A DNA stretch of 64,000 nt from Paenibacillus silvisoli (GCF_030866765.1 NZ_CP133017.1:5994501-6058500), one strand, 5' to 3'; shown: positions 18,350 to 27,167, counted from the stretch's first letter. Numbers and translations: made by a program. Notes: generated by a model not told the origin, from the letters alone.

Positions 18350-19678
18350 TTATGTGAACTGAATTGTCTTGCTTTTGCTAAGCTCGACCACCATCTTCGC
18401 CTCATTGGCCGTACGGAGCGGCTCGCCCATATACGTAAGATTGGAGATTTCGACCTGCTGGATCAGATGCTCGCCGTCATAGCCGCGAATGATGGATACC
18501 GGCAGCTGGCCGCCGACGATCGCGATATCCTGGAACCGGATGTCGCGAACTTGACCCCGCTCCGCATCGCGCGAGTATTGGGAATATTGCACCTTAATGT
18601 CGATCAGCTTCTCCTGGGAATCCTCGACGCGGATATCGTTGTACAGCACGTTATGCACATCCGCGCGATCGCCGTTATGAATCGTAAACGTCCCGCCCGA
18701 CTCATAGCCCTCGAATTCGCAGCGAATAACGTCGCAGTCGCTGAATTCGATCTCGGATATCGACGCGCAGCGCGTCTCATAGCCGATTTCCAGCGCATTG
18801 CCCCACTCCGCGTTCCAGAACACGGAACGGGTGACGCGGACGTTCTTCACGTCATGCAGACCGGCCGGATGGAAGTAATCGACCGCTTTAATGGCGATGC
18901 AGTCATCCTTGGAGCGGACGAAGGCGTTGTCGACCGTGACATTTTCGCAGCCGACGATATCGATTCCGTCACCGGTGCCGGCGTAGGTGAGAATGTTCAC
19001 GTTCGTAATCGAAACGTCGGTGCAGCCTGTCGGCACGACATGCCAGGTTGGACCGTCGATGACCGAAATCCCCTCGATGGTGACGCCAAGGCAGCCGGCT
19101 AGCAGCATCATCAACTGCTTCTTGCTTCCCGCTTCCGCGGTTCTCCACAACGAGCCATCCAAAATGCCTCTGCCGCGAATGGCGATGTTCGAAGCATCCG
19201 AGGCCGAAATCCGCCCATGCACGACCGCTCCTTCTTCGATATAGACGGTCTCCCCGTCCGAGAGGACGATTTCGCCTGGATTGTGAACCTCACCGCCCTT
19301 GAAATAACGAACCGAAGGGTCGGACGGATCCGGACGCGCTTCCGTCTCCAGCGGGTTGATCCAAATAAACAGCGGCTCCCGAAGATGGCCGTCAAATTCC
19401 ACGGACAGCTTGATCGGCGCTTCCGCCTCGAACCGGATGACGCCGCCGGAACGAACCGGCTGGATGCCGTGGCGCAAAGGACGGACGACGACCGCTTCCG
19501 CCGCGTCGCGATCCTCGATCTCTACCGTTACCTTACCTTCCGCGGATAGCACGGCATACCCTGCTCCTTGGCTGTCGTACACGAATACCGGTTCCCCGTT
19601 AATCCGGACCTTATAGCGCTGGGAAGCGGCGACTTCCGCTGCCGGCGCCTTATATTGAATCGTCGTTGATTGCGACAT
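18350..19678 (-). CDS. GH28-like right-handed beta-helix glycosidase
   Basis: This 442-residue protein has an N-terminal beta-domain (about 1-120), then a right-handed beta-helix typical of polygalacturonase-type GH28 and related GH49 enzymes. The key segment TYAGTGDGIDIVGCENVTV (about residues 228-246) is followed by VRSKDDCIAIK (about 253-263), which matches the GH28 Asp and Asp-Asp positions. The family's G-H-G and R-I-K motifs are not evident; NALEIGYETRC occupies the expected place. No signal peptide is seen, so it probably works on imported oligosaccharides. GAGGAG lies about ten bases before the ATG. It follows the response regulator gene by 95 bases in the same direction and may be its target. 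Substrate uncertain (pectic, dextran-like or other). Confidence 0.8.
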   Translation of the reverse strand: MSQSTTIQYKAPAAEVAASQRYKVRINGEPVFVYDSQGAGYAVLSAEGKVTVEIEDRDAAEAVVVRPLRHGIQPVRSGGVIRFEAEAPIKLSVEFDGHLREPLFIWINPLETEARPDPSDPSVRYFKGGEVHNPGEIVLSDGETVYIEEGAVVHGRISASDASNIAIRGRGILDGSLWRTAEAGSKKQLMMLLAGCLGVTIEGISVIDGPTWHVVPTGCTDVSITNVNILTYAGTGDGIDIVGCENVTVDNAFVRSKDDCIAIKAVDYFHPAGLHDVKNVRVTRSVFWNAEWGNALEIGYETRCASISEIEFSDCDVIRCEFEGYESGGTFTIHNGDRADVHNVLYNDIRVEDSQEKLIDIKVQYSQYSRDAERGQVRDIRFQDIAIVGGQLPVSIIRGYDGEHLIQQVEISNLTYMGEPLRTANEAKMVVELSKSKTIQFT

Positions 19679-19773
19679 CGATCTACACTCTCCTCGTAGG
19701 GTGGCGTTTTCTCCATTGTAACGAGCGAAGGCGCTTGGACATGTGAGAAACTTGTCCGCACCCCCTGCGAAAC

Positions 19774-21168
19774 TTATCCTTTCCGCACATGCTTCGGCAG
19801 CCGTCCGGTCTGCTGCTTATAAAACTTGCTGAAATATTTCTCGTCCTGAAAGCCGGTCTTCTCCGCGATCTGATAGACCGGCTCATTCGTCGTCGCAAGC
19901 AATTCCGTCGCCTTCTCGATGCGCAGGTCATTCAGCACGTCTTGAAACTGCTTGCCGACGTACTGCTTGAAACAGCGGCTAAGGTAGCTCCGGTTCAGAT
20001 TGACGCGCCTCGCTACCTCCGTCTGATTCGAGCTGTTTTGCAGGTCGATGGACATCATCTGCATCGCTCTCAAAATGCCGATGCAAACGTCCTCGGACAG
20101 CTCATGATGGCGCAGCCGCAGCCGGACGAGTCGCAGCCACTCCGTCCACTGCTCCCAGAACAGCAGCCCCTCGCAGTCGGCCGCCCAATCGGTCGACTCC
20201 GTGATCGTTTCAAAATGCCTCCACAGCATCACCGTGCTCCGAAGCAGCCGAAGCCAATCCTCGACCGGCGGCCTGCGCTCCCTCACCTTGTTCATGAAAT
20301 CGGCGAACGCCTCGTCATGGTACACCCAGTAGAACGAACGCCACTGCTGCTTCAATAGCTGCAAAGCCGCGTCATCGGCCGCATGCGGCGCTTCCAGCTC
20401 CCTCCACTCCGCTTCATAGCCCGTCCTCACCGATTGAAAATCGTAGAACAGCCGCTCGTCCCGAAACCGTGTCAGCAGCTGAATCATCGCTTTCTCGGGC
20501 AAATTGCGGACCCCGCGAACGAGGACCGGAACCCACTCGTTCAAATCGATCGCCGAGTAAATCAGCGACGGCGCGTGGCCGTATTTTTGCAGCAGGTCTT
20601 CCCGCCTGACATAAATCCCCTTCTTTTCGATCCGAATCGCCTGGCTCCTTCTGCCGGGCGCGACAACCTTTTCAAAAGCCAGCTCCCAATCGGCCCCGCC
20701 CGTAACCGGCGTCAAAAACAACGCCCACGGCTCCGTTACTTCCCCCTCTTCCTTCGCTAGCGTTTCTTTCGCCTCCAGCTGCCGCCTCTCCTCGACGCGA
20801 ATGCGCTCGATAACCCGTGTGATCGACTGGTTGAGCGTATCGTCTTCCAGCTCGGTCTTGACGATATAATCAATCGCGCCGAGCCTGACGGCCTCTTGGA
20901 TATGATTAAAATCCTGATGGCAGGTGAGCACGGCAATCCAAGTACCCAAGTAGCCCGCGCGAATGCGCTTGATCAGCTCGAAGCCGTTCATCACCGGCAT
21001 CGACAAATCCGTCAGCACCAAATCGACGGGCTCGCGCGCCATCAGCTCTAACGCCTGCTCGCCGTTCGCGGCCACGCCGACGACTTCAACGCCAAGCTCC
21101 TTCCATGGAACAAGCTGAACGAGACCTTTGCGTACAAAATATTCGTCATCCACGATGATCGCCTTCAT
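19774..21168 (-). CDS. YesN-type response regulator (receiver plus AraC-type DNA-binding domain)
   Basis: This 464-residue protein starts with a receiver domain: the acidic pair in IIVDDEYFVRKG, phospho-accepting Asp in LVLTDLSMPVMNG near residue 55, and the switch lysine in YIVKTEL near 105. A long linker region follows, and the last 100 residues are an AraC-type double helix-turn-helix (VARRVNLNRSYLSRCFKQYVGKQF and VYQIAEKTGFQDEKYFSKFYKQQTG region). Such regulators usually pair with a YesM-type sensor kinase; none is adjacent here, so it is an orphan within this window. GGAGAGG precedes the ATG. It sits just upstream of the GH28-like gene and may activate it. Confidence 0.9.
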   Translation of the reverse strand: MKAIIVDDEYFVRKGLVQLVPWKELGVEVVGVAANGEQALELMAREPVDLVLTDLSMPVMNGFELIKRIRAGYLGTWIAVLTCHQDFNHIQEAVRLGAIDYIVKTELEDDTLNQSITRVIERIRVEERRQLEAKETLAKEEGEVTEPWALFLTPVTGGADWELAFEKVVAPGRRSQAIRIEKKGIYVRREDLLQKYGHAPSLIYSAIDLNEWVPVLVRGVRNLPEKAMIQLLTRFRDERLFYDFQSVRTGYEAEWRELEAPHAADDAALQLLKQQWRSFYWVYHDEAFADFMNKVRERRPPVEDWLRLLRSTVMLWRHFETITESTDWAADCEGLLFWEQWTEWLRLVRLRLRHHELSEDVCIGILRAMQMMSIDLQNSSNQTEVARRVNLNRSYLSRCFKQYVGKQFQDVLNDLRIEKATELLATTNEPVYQIAEKTGFQDEKYFSKFYKQQTGRLPKHVRKG

Positions 21169-21328
21169 CCTACGACCTCTCCTTCAAGCCGATGTTGGCC
21201 GCCGTCAAAGGCAACCTGCCCGGATACCCCTAAATATATATGGATCAACCATTGTCTTCAATCAATTCAAGGGCGAATCCTGTTGGATGAACGTAGGAAG
21301 ATTGTTGATTTTACTGCGATAGCACATG

Positions 21329-21386
21329 AAAAAGCCCCGTTCATACGGCCGCTTCGTCTTTCGCGGGCTGCCGTACTTCACGGGGC
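21329..21386 (-). terminator. Terminator after the GH2 gene
   Basis: Read on the minus strand, GCCCCGTGAAGTACGGC and GCCGTATGAACGGGGC form a long stem followed by five T residues. It begins about ten bases after the GH2 stop. Confidence 0.85.
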
Positions 21387-21396
21387 TAATGATTTA

Positions 21397-24159
21397 TTAT
21401 CTTACCTGCAGAAGAATATCGAACGGATAACGGCCGGCATTGCGTCCGTAGAGGGCCAAACCGCCCTCTTCCGCCTCGAGCGTCAGCTTAAAGCTGCGGC
21501 TGCGGTCCAGCTTCGCCGTAATGCGGCTAGGCACCTGCACGCTGCAAAGGTAGCCGAACGAGCCTGCCTCATCCAGCAGGTTGTGCACCGGCTGATAGTG
21601 CCAAGAGAGCACGCCTCTGCTGTCCGCCGGGTTATCCGGCAGCAGGAAGGAGCCGACCCGCTCCCCGTCGATCAGCACATGGACGCGGGATTCATGGCGC
21701 TCGTCGTCGGTCATGTAGTACGTATTTCTGTTGTACTCGACGTTCGCGTTAGCACCATGCATGAAGCTGATGGTGTGCGCGCGATCTTTCGCGCCTTCGA
21801 TGTTGCGGACAAGCAGCCGTTTCGCGCTCGCTTCGAAGCGAATATCGAGCTGATGGATTGCAGCCTGCTCCTCTTCGGAAGGCAGCTGAATGTCATACAC
21901 GAATTGGCCGGCGGCGCCGCCATTCGTCTTCTGCTCTTGAATCGCGTTCCATTGGAATGCGAAGCTTTGCTCGGAGAAGCCGGTTACCGGCACGTTTACG
22001 AATTGGCCGTCCGCCTCGTAAACGCCGTTGCTGCTACCGCTCCGTACGTCGAACGTAATGAAGTTGCGCGTCACGACGGCGCCGCTGGCGTCCTTCAGGC
22101 TAATCGCCAGAACGGCTACCGCGTCCACGTTCGGCAGCTTGATCGCAAGCGGCGCATCGATCGCATCGACGCCGAAGCCGCTCCAATCAAGCGGCAGGGA
22201 GCCGCTGTCCGACACCTGGCGAATGCCCAGACTGTCGTACCACAGCTCGTAGGTCAGCTGGAGCCGCTGCCCGTGGTAGCGATCCGAGTAGCTGGAACGA
22301 AGCAGCGGCACTTCCGCCATTCCGCCCGCTTGAACGGTTTGGCATGGCGGCGCATCGATGACGATAAAGTCCGCCGAATGCAGGTCGGCAAGCGACATGC
22401 CCGGCACGAACTCTTCGTAGCCGAAATATTTGTCCGTGCCGTCCAACCGGTAGTAGCCGTTAAACTCGTTCGTGACGTCGCGGAACTCGGTGAAGACGAA
22501 CCCGCACATTTTGTCATGGCGGCGGAATTCGTTCAGCATGTAGCGGTAATGCCAAGCCAGGTCGCTGTCGCCCGCGCCGGCCGTGAAGCCCCACACGTTG
22601 CCGCACTCGCTGTTGATGAGCGGCGCGTCTGTTTGCGCGTTGCCTCCGATATAGTTGAAGGTCGATCCCGGATACGTTTTCTCCACGATGTCCGTTACAT
22701 GCTCGCGCACCTGCTCATACCCGTTGATATAGAAATGCCACGAATTCAGGTCCGACTCGACATGGTCATAGTTGCACGGCGAGTTATCCTCGATAATCCG
22801 GGTCGGATCGGTCTCCTTCGCCCAGTGGTAAATGCCGCGCACCCACTCTTGCGTATCCGGCAAATACCAGCTTTGCTGGCCTGGCTCCCCCGTTAGCCCG
22901 TCGCCTTGCGGATTGGTTTTCAGCCCCCATGTCTCGTTGAACATGACCCAGCAGAAAATCGACGGATGGTTAAAGTCGCGGTCGATGATTTCGCGCGCTT
23001 CGCTCTCGTACGACGTCCGCGCCGTCTCGTCCGGATTGCCCCAGAAGCACGGCATATCCTCCATCACGAGCATGCCCAGCTTATCCGCCCAGTACAGCTT
23101 GCGCGGCTCCTCCGGCTTGATGTGGATCCGGACCATATTCAAGCCGATCCGCTTGAGCAGGTAGATCTCATTGCGCATTTCCTCGTCGCTCGGATACGTA
23201 AAATACCCCGTCTGGTGATACGACTGATCCAGCGTTCCGTTCAAGTAAACCGGCTTGCCGTTCAGCGTAATCCACCGGTATGAACGGTCGCCGAAGCGCG
23301 CCGTGCCGATCTCGCGGATCCCGAAGTAGGTTTCGACCGTGTCGCCGCTAGCTGCGCCTTCCGCCGTCAATGTGATCGTGCCCTCGTAAAGATGAGGCGT
23401 CTCCGGGCTCCACAGCTGCGGATCGCTTACTTGGAACGATGTGCCGATTGCATTGCTGCCCGCTTCCAATTGAATGCTCGCGGTATGCTGCACGGATTGG
23501 CCGGCGAAGCTGAACTGCAGCTCAGCGACTCCAGCCTGCTGCGTAACGATCGTCGCTTGCACGTCGATTGTGCCGTCCAGCTTGGTGGCGAACTTCGCCG
23601 ACTGCACGTAGGCTTGCGGACGCGCCTCCAGCCAGACCGGCTGCCAAATGCCGCGGATCTCGCCATAGCCTTGCTTGCCGCGCGCTTGCGAGCTTACGTC
23701 ATAGTCCTCGGCGCGCACGACGATGCTGTTCGCCGCGTCCGTCTTCCACAGACCGCTGACCTCAAACTCGAAGCTGCCGTAGCCGCCCGCATGCGAGCCG
23801 GCAAGGATGCCGTTGACCCATACGTCGCAGCGGTAGTCGACGGCGCCGAAACGGAGGAAGATGAGCGAGCCGTTTTCGGCCGGCGCCCAGGTAACGATTT
23901 TGTTGTACCAGCCGGTGCCTTTGTCGTTGCGGCCGATGCCGGACAGCGGACTAGCCCAGGAGAAAGGAACGATAATTTCCGAATCGAATTGGTCCGTCGG
24001 CTGAAGCGATCCGAAATCGCTTACGGCTTCCTCCGCCGTATCCAGACGGAATGACCAGGTGCCGTTCAGATTCAGCCAATCTTGGCGCTGCCAGTCCGGA
24101 CGCGGATATTCGGGACGCGGCATTTCTGTTTGTGCGGTTTGTACGGCTTGAGCAGTCAT
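21397..24159 (-). CDS. GH2 family glycoside hydrolase (beta-galactosidase/glucuronidase type)
   Basis: This 920-residue protein has the GH2 order: sugar-binding jelly roll (about 10-180, with LNLNGTWSFRLD and WVNGILAGSHAGGYGSFEF), immunoglobulin-like domain (about 185-280), TIM barrel (about 285-600), then a C-terminal sandwich. The acid/base Glu is in VMFNETWG near residue 425. The nucleophile region is probably PLINSECGNVWG near 525. No signal peptide is seen from the chosen start. The frame is open 93 bases further upstream, but that part overlaps a promoter-like AT-rich region and has poor composition, so the ATG at 24159 is preferred even though its ribosome binding site is weak (AAAGG). 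It is divergent from the ArsR-type gene at 24330. Confidence 0.88.
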   Translation of the reverse strand: MTAQAVQTAQTEMPRPEYPRPDWQRQDWLNLNGTWSFRLDTAEEAVSDFGSLQPTDQFDSEIIVPFSWASPLSGIGRNDKGTGWYNKIVTWAPAENGSLIFLRFGAVDYRCDVWVNGILAGSHAGGYGSFEFEVSGLWKTDAANSIVVRAEDYDVSSQARGKQGYGEIRGIWQPVWLEARPQAYVQSAKFATKLDGTIDVQATIVTQQAGVAELQFSFAGQSVQHTASIQLEAGSNAIGTSFQVSDPQLWSPETPHLYEGTITLTAEGAASGDTVETYFGIREIGTARFGDRSYRWITLNGKPVYLNGTLDQSYHQTGYFTYPSDEEMRNEIYLLKRIGLNMVRIHIKPEEPRKLYWADKLGMLVMEDMPCFWGNPDETARTSYESEAREIIDRDFNHPSIFCWVMFNETWGLKTNPQGDGLTGEPGQQSWYLPDTQEWVRGIYHWAKETDPTRIIEDNSPCNYDHVESDLNSWHFYINGYEQVREHVTDIVEKTYPGSTFNYIGGNAQTDAPLINSECGNVWGFTAGAGDSDLAWHYRYMLNEFRRHDKMCGFVFTEFRDVTNEFNGYYRLDGTDKYFGYEEFVPGMSLADLHSADFIVIDAPPCQTVQAGGMAEVPLLRSSYSDRYHGQRLQLTYELWYDSLGIRQVSDSGSLPLDWSGFGVDAIDAPLAIKLPNVDAVAVLAISLKDASGAVVTRNFITFDVRSGSSNGVYEADGQFVNVPVTGFSEQSFAFQWNAIQEQKTNGGAAGQFVYDIQLPSEEEQAAIHQLDIRFEASAKRLLVRNIEGAKDRAHTISFMHGANANVEYNRNTYYMTDDERHESRVHVLIDGERVGSFLLPDNPADSRGVLSWHYQPVHNLLDEAGSFGYLCSVQVPSRITAKLDRSRSFKLTLEAEEGGLALYGRNAGRYPFDILLQVR

Positions 24160-24244
24160 CGGGGGAGCACAACCTTTCACATCTTGGATTTGGGAATGAT
24201 TTGATAGGATTTGCCCCCATTTTAGCATCGGTATAATAAATACG

Positions 24245-24289
24245 CAATACATATTATACTTTTACAATACACCTGAATTAGAGTACACT
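24245..24289 (+). promoter_or_regulatory. Promoter of the ArsR-type gene, with CAATAC direct repeats
   Basis: TTTACA (24261-24266) and TACACT (24284-24289) are 17 bases apart, a plausible sigma-A promoter for the gene starting at 24330. CAATAC occurs at 24245-24250 and 24265-24270, exactly 20 bases apart, overlapping the -35 box. This could be an operator for the adjacent ArsR-type protein in the shared divergent region with GH2. Confidence 0.5.
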
Positions 24290-24329
24290 GGTGAAAGAAA
24301 AAACCGAACGATGAAGGGTTGAACCGCTC

Positions 24330-25262
24330 ATGAGTGAACCGATACAAGATTTGAACCGCTATCCGTCCACCCGCCTGATCGAGGTGGCCAAAGCGTTGTC
24401 CGGCGACGTCCGTTTGCGCATTCTGGAGGCGCTCGGCGAGAAGCCGATGAGCGTCAGCCAGCTCGCCGAAGCGCTTGGCGTCGCGCAGCCGACCGTGTCC
24501 GTTAACGTGCAGATATTAGAAAATGTCGAGCTCATCACCTCTACGCTCGGCGCGAACCGCGAGAAGCTATGCTCCGTCACCTGCCGCTCCATCCAGCTGG
24601 ATTTGCCGGTCAAGCTGGGCGAAGGACTGCTGCGCACCGAGGAGTTGCGCATGCCGATCGGCATGTACGCTCACTGCGCGGTGGAGCCTACCTGCGGCAT
24701 CGTGACGCGAGATTGCGTGCAGCTCGGCTCGGTCGACGACCCCCGCGCCTTCTACCTACCGGAGCGAGTGGAAGCTTCCTTGCTCTGGTTCTCGGGCGCC
24801 GGGTATGTCGAGTATTATTTTGCCAATCCGATGCCGCCTGGCGTGACGATCGACGAGCTGCGTTTCAGCGCCGAGCTCTGCTCCGAAGCGGCCGGCTTCA
24901 AGATGGACTGGCCTTCGGATATTTCGCTGTACATCAACGACCATCTGGTCGGGATATGGACTAGCCCCGGCGACCTCGGCGACCGCAAAGGCAAGCTGAC
25001 GCCGGACAAGTGGAAGAGCGGCACCGAATACGGGATGCTCACGGAGTGGCGCATTTCCCGCGCGGGCAGCCGCGTCAACGGCGCATCGTCGTCCGACGTC
25101 ACCGTGGATACGCTCGGCTTGCAGTACAACAAGCCGATCCGCGTCCGGCTCGAGGTCCGCGAGGATGCGGTCAACTGTCGCGGCCTCAACCTGTTCGGCG
25201 CCGACTTCGGCGACCACCGGCAGGATTTGCTGCTGTCGTTTATCCGCTATGCGGAGATGTGA
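24330..25262 (+). CDS. ArsR-type regulator with large conserved C-terminal domain (paralog 2)
   Basis: This 310-residue protein has an N-terminal winged helix (residues about 15-80: VAKALSGDVRLRILEAL, then LGVAQPTVSVNVQILE). Its C-terminal 220 residues share blocks with the protein at 16802: PTCGI, a WFSGAGYVEYYF segment, DWPSDISLYIN, WTSPGDLGDRKG and a final GLNLFGADFGDH. The shared blocks in order show these are paralogs with the same unnamed domain. Each sits beside a glycosidase gene (GH2 here, GH32 there). Sugar-responsive local control is the likely role, inferred from position only. The ribosome binding site (GAAGGG, rather distant) is weak. Confidence 0.8.
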   Translation: MSEPIQDLNRYPSTRLIEVAKALSGDVRLRILEALGEKPMSVSQLAEALGVAQPTVSVNVQILENVELITSTLGANREKLCSVTCRSIQLDLPVKLGEGLLRTEELRMPIGMYAHCAVEPTCGIVTRDCVQLGSVDDPRAFYLPERVEASLLWFSGAGYVEYYFANPMPPGVTIDELRFSAELCSEAAGFKMDWPSDISLYINDHLVGIWTSPGDLGDRKGKLTPDKWKSGTEYGMLTEWRISRAGSRVNGASSSDVTVDTLGLQYNKPIRVRLEVREDAVNCRGLNLFGADFGDHRQDLLLSFIRYAEM

Positions 25263-25287
25263 TGCTGCCGGCGCTGCCGTTAATAGG

Positions 25288-25313
25288 AAGGCCACTTCTT
25301 CGGTGGCCTTTTT
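25288..25313 (+). terminator. Intrinsic terminator after the ArsR-type gene
   Basis: AAGGCCAC pairs with GTGGCCTT around a seven-base loop. The stem is followed by three further T residues, 25 bases after the stop. Confidence 0.8.
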
Positions 25314-25464
25314 AGCATTAGCTTTAGCTTTTGCCGCCTCGGAAGCTTCCTCTTTCACGGACTCTTCGACTCTTCGACTCTTCCACTTTCATTCACCCTT
25401 TCTTCGCCGCCTCTTCCGTGCCACCTCGCCGCCAACCTCCAGCCTCCGCACGCCCACTGTCCCG

Positions 25465-25648
25465 CTAACGAACCGTATCGCGCTTATTTGCCCAAAACTA
25501 ACTCGTTTTCTCGTCTAACGAACTCCAGTGACGCTATTTGCACGAAAACCCGCAAAATTCCCCCTCGAGCGCCAAGTAACGCTTCTGGAGTTCGTTACAT
25601 CTCCAAAACCCCCATTTTGCTCGAAATAAGCGCTCCTGAGTTCGTTAG
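25465..25648. repeat. Four-unit inverted repeat element, GAAC subtype, copy 2
   Basis: This 184-base element has forward units starting at 25465 (CTAACGAACCGTA) and 25515 (CTAACGAACTCCAG). Inverted units end at 25598 and 25648. Both steps are 50 bases. It is the left copy of a 210-base tandem duplication. Confidence 0.9.
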
Positions 25649-25674
25649 TCGTCCACCACTCGCCTACTGTCCCG

Positions 25675-25858
25675 CTAACGAACCGTACAGCGCTTATTTG
25701 CCCAAAACTAGCTTATTTTTACGTCTAACGAACTCCAGCGACGTTATTTGCACTAAAACTAGCCAAATGACCCCTTCGAGCGCCAAATAGCGCTTCTGGA
25801 GTTCGTTACATCTCCAAAACCCCATTTTGCTCGAAATAAGCGCTCCTGAGTTCGTTAG
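25675..25858. repeat. Four-unit inverted repeat element, GAAC subtype, copy 3 (tandem duplicate)
   Basis: Forward units start at 25675 and 25725; inverted units end at 25809 and 25858. It lies exactly 210 bases after copy 2 and is nearly identical over the whole length, including the preceding ACTGTCCCG, so it arose by tandem duplication. Confidence 0.9.
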
Positions 25859-25872
25859 CCGCTAACCACACG

Positions 25873-26523
25873 CTACGGCGTCCGTAACACGAATGTCCGG
25901 TAACGCTGTTTGCCGCCTTCCACGTCCAGAAGCTGCTGCTCGACCAGCACATGCAGCACCCTCCTCGCACACGCATCCGTCACCCTTAAATGCTTCGCAA
26001 GTTCTGCAGGCGTAAAGGGGCGAAGCCTTCGCCTCGCAAAACGGATCGCTTCGGCCTCAAGCCAGTTCAACTGAAGAGGCGCATCCATCGCCGCAAACCT
26101 CCCGATAAAGGAAAGTACAAGCTGCTGACAGCGCTTCGGCTCATCCGCAATGGAAAGGTACGCGATCGGCAAAAATATCCACCCATCAAGCGCCAGCAAA
26201 CAATGCCGCCAGCATAGATCCTTGAATCTTCGCACATCGAGATCCCTGGCATGAGGCCCGTAGCCTTGGATCTCAATGCCCCCTTTTACATCGCCTCCCG
26301 GCATGTAAGCCAGATCCAAATAACGATATCCGTTATTGAAATCCCGGACCTCCCACTCGGGCTGCAAATCATTGAAATGCCCGACAGCCGGATACCAAAT
26401 CACGCGCAAAAATTCAATCGTGCCATGACCGAGTCCCTTCTCCAACAGCTCGCGCCGTCTATCGTTTTGCTCGGCGGCAACGATAAGCGCCATCCATTCC
26501 TCCAAAGCTTGCTCAAATCGCAT
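25873..26523 (-). CDS. Possible PD-(D/E)xK nuclease-like protein with winged-helix C terminus
   Basis: This 216-residue protein is not firmly recognised. Residues about 65-125 have a pattern like the Vsr/DUF559 restriction-endonuclease-like fold: Asp in YRYLDLAYMPGG, then GGIEIQGYGPHARD (an E-x-Q in place of E-x-K), RRFKDLCWRHCLLALDGW and a following strand. Residues about 155-205 look like a winged helix (TPAELAKHLRVTDACARRVLHVLVEQQLL). It could be a degenerate DNA-binding protein rather than an active nuclease. The ATG at 26523 has GAAGGG upstream and is preferred over a GTG 12 bases earlier. It stands alone between a repeat element and a terminator. Confidence 0.6.
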   Translation of the reverse strand: MRFEQALEEWMALIVAAEQNDRRRELLEKGLGHGTIEFLRVIWYPAVGHFNDLQPEWEVRDFNNGYRYLDLAYMPGGDVKGGIEIQGYGPHARDLDVRRFKDLCWRHCLLALDGWIFLPIAYLSIADEPKRCQQLVLSFIGRFAAMDAPLQLNWLEAEAIRFARRRLRPFTPAELAKHLRVTDACARRVLHVLVEQQLLDVEGGKQRYRTFVLRTP

Positions 26524-26556
26524 GATGCCCTTCACATCCTTTCAGAAATGTGCCGC

Positions 26557-26622
26557 AAAACAGAAAACGCCGCCTCGCCACAAACCCACCTCTACAGGTG
26601 CGGTTTGCGACAAAGCGGCGTG
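26557..26622 (-). terminator. Large hairpin terminator after the Nudix gene
   Basis: On the minus strand a roughly 25-base imperfect stem, starting ACGCCGC and closing GCGGCGT, has its apex at CACCT/AGGTG. It is followed by TTTTCTGTTTT. It lies about 50 bases past the Nudix stop. Confidence 0.75.
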
Positions 26623-26672
26623 TGCTTCACGACCGTTATCTAGTTTTCAGTATACCCGAATAAGCAGCTGGA

Positions 26673-27167
26673 TCAAGCTCGCGGCACAAGCGGCTGACCC
26701 GGCCTCACGATACTCCACGCGACCCGGTCGTCCACTGCGTCCCACTCCACCTGACCATTGAGATATGAGCCTTCTTCCAGCATGACCTTCAGAAAGTCCC
26801 TATGATACCCCGGCACCTTCTCATTACGCCCGATTCCGGCCAAATCCACCCAATGCGAGGACTGCTTCTCCGGTTCGCAGGATTCCAGCACACCTTCCAC
26901 GCGATGCGCCAGAAAAAAGAAACAGACGGAATGATAGTCCGCTCTTAGAAACGTCACGACGCCTTTCAGCTCCAGCTCCGACACGAGCAGCCCGGTCTCT
27001 TCCGCTACTTCTCTTGCGCAGGCTTCCTCCAGCCGTTCACCAAACTCTACGTGTCCGCCCGGAGGTATGAATTTCTGATAGGTTTTATAAGCCGGATTCA
27101 GCTTCTGGATCATCGCGATTTGATTGTCCTTCATGGCGAGGCAAGATACTTGTACGCGCACAGTCAC
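26673..27167 (-). CDS. Nudix hydrolase
   Basis: This protein of about 164 residues has a complete Nudix box (GGHVEFGERLEEACAREVAEETG region; pattern G-x5-E-x7-R-E-V-x-E-E-T-G) near residues 38-60. It would hydrolyse a nucleoside diphosphate linked to another group in the cytoplasm; the substrate is not readable. The GTG at 27167 is chosen because GAAGGG lies about 12 bases upstream and this start avoids overlap with the preceding mraY gene. A longer frame to 27209 would overlap mraY by 11 bases. It is codirectional with mraY and probably cotranscribed. A hairpin terminator follows. Confidence 0.88.
   Translation of the reverse strand: MTVRVQVSCLAMKDNQIAMIQKLNPAYKTYQKFIPPGGHVEFGERLEEACAREVAEETGLLVSELELKGVVTFLRADYHSVCFFFLAHRVEGVLESCEPEKQSSHWVDLAGIGRNEKVPGYHRDFLKVMLEEGSYLNGQVEWDAVDDRVAWSIVRPGQPLVPRA

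Larger units (their letters stand above)
25263..25872. other. Intergenic region with terminator and two repeat elements in tandem
   Basis: No gene is seen in these 610 bases. They contain a terminator (25288-25313), a short pyrimidine-rich stretch with a repeated CTCTTCGA motif (about 25365-25385), and two tandem copies of the four-unit repeat element. Confidence 0.6.

Noticed and set aside
21283..22896. 537-residue open frame on the plus strand
   Set aside because: Antisense to the GH2 gene. It lacks recognisable motifs and its composition is Arg/Ala/His-biased as expected for a GC shadow.
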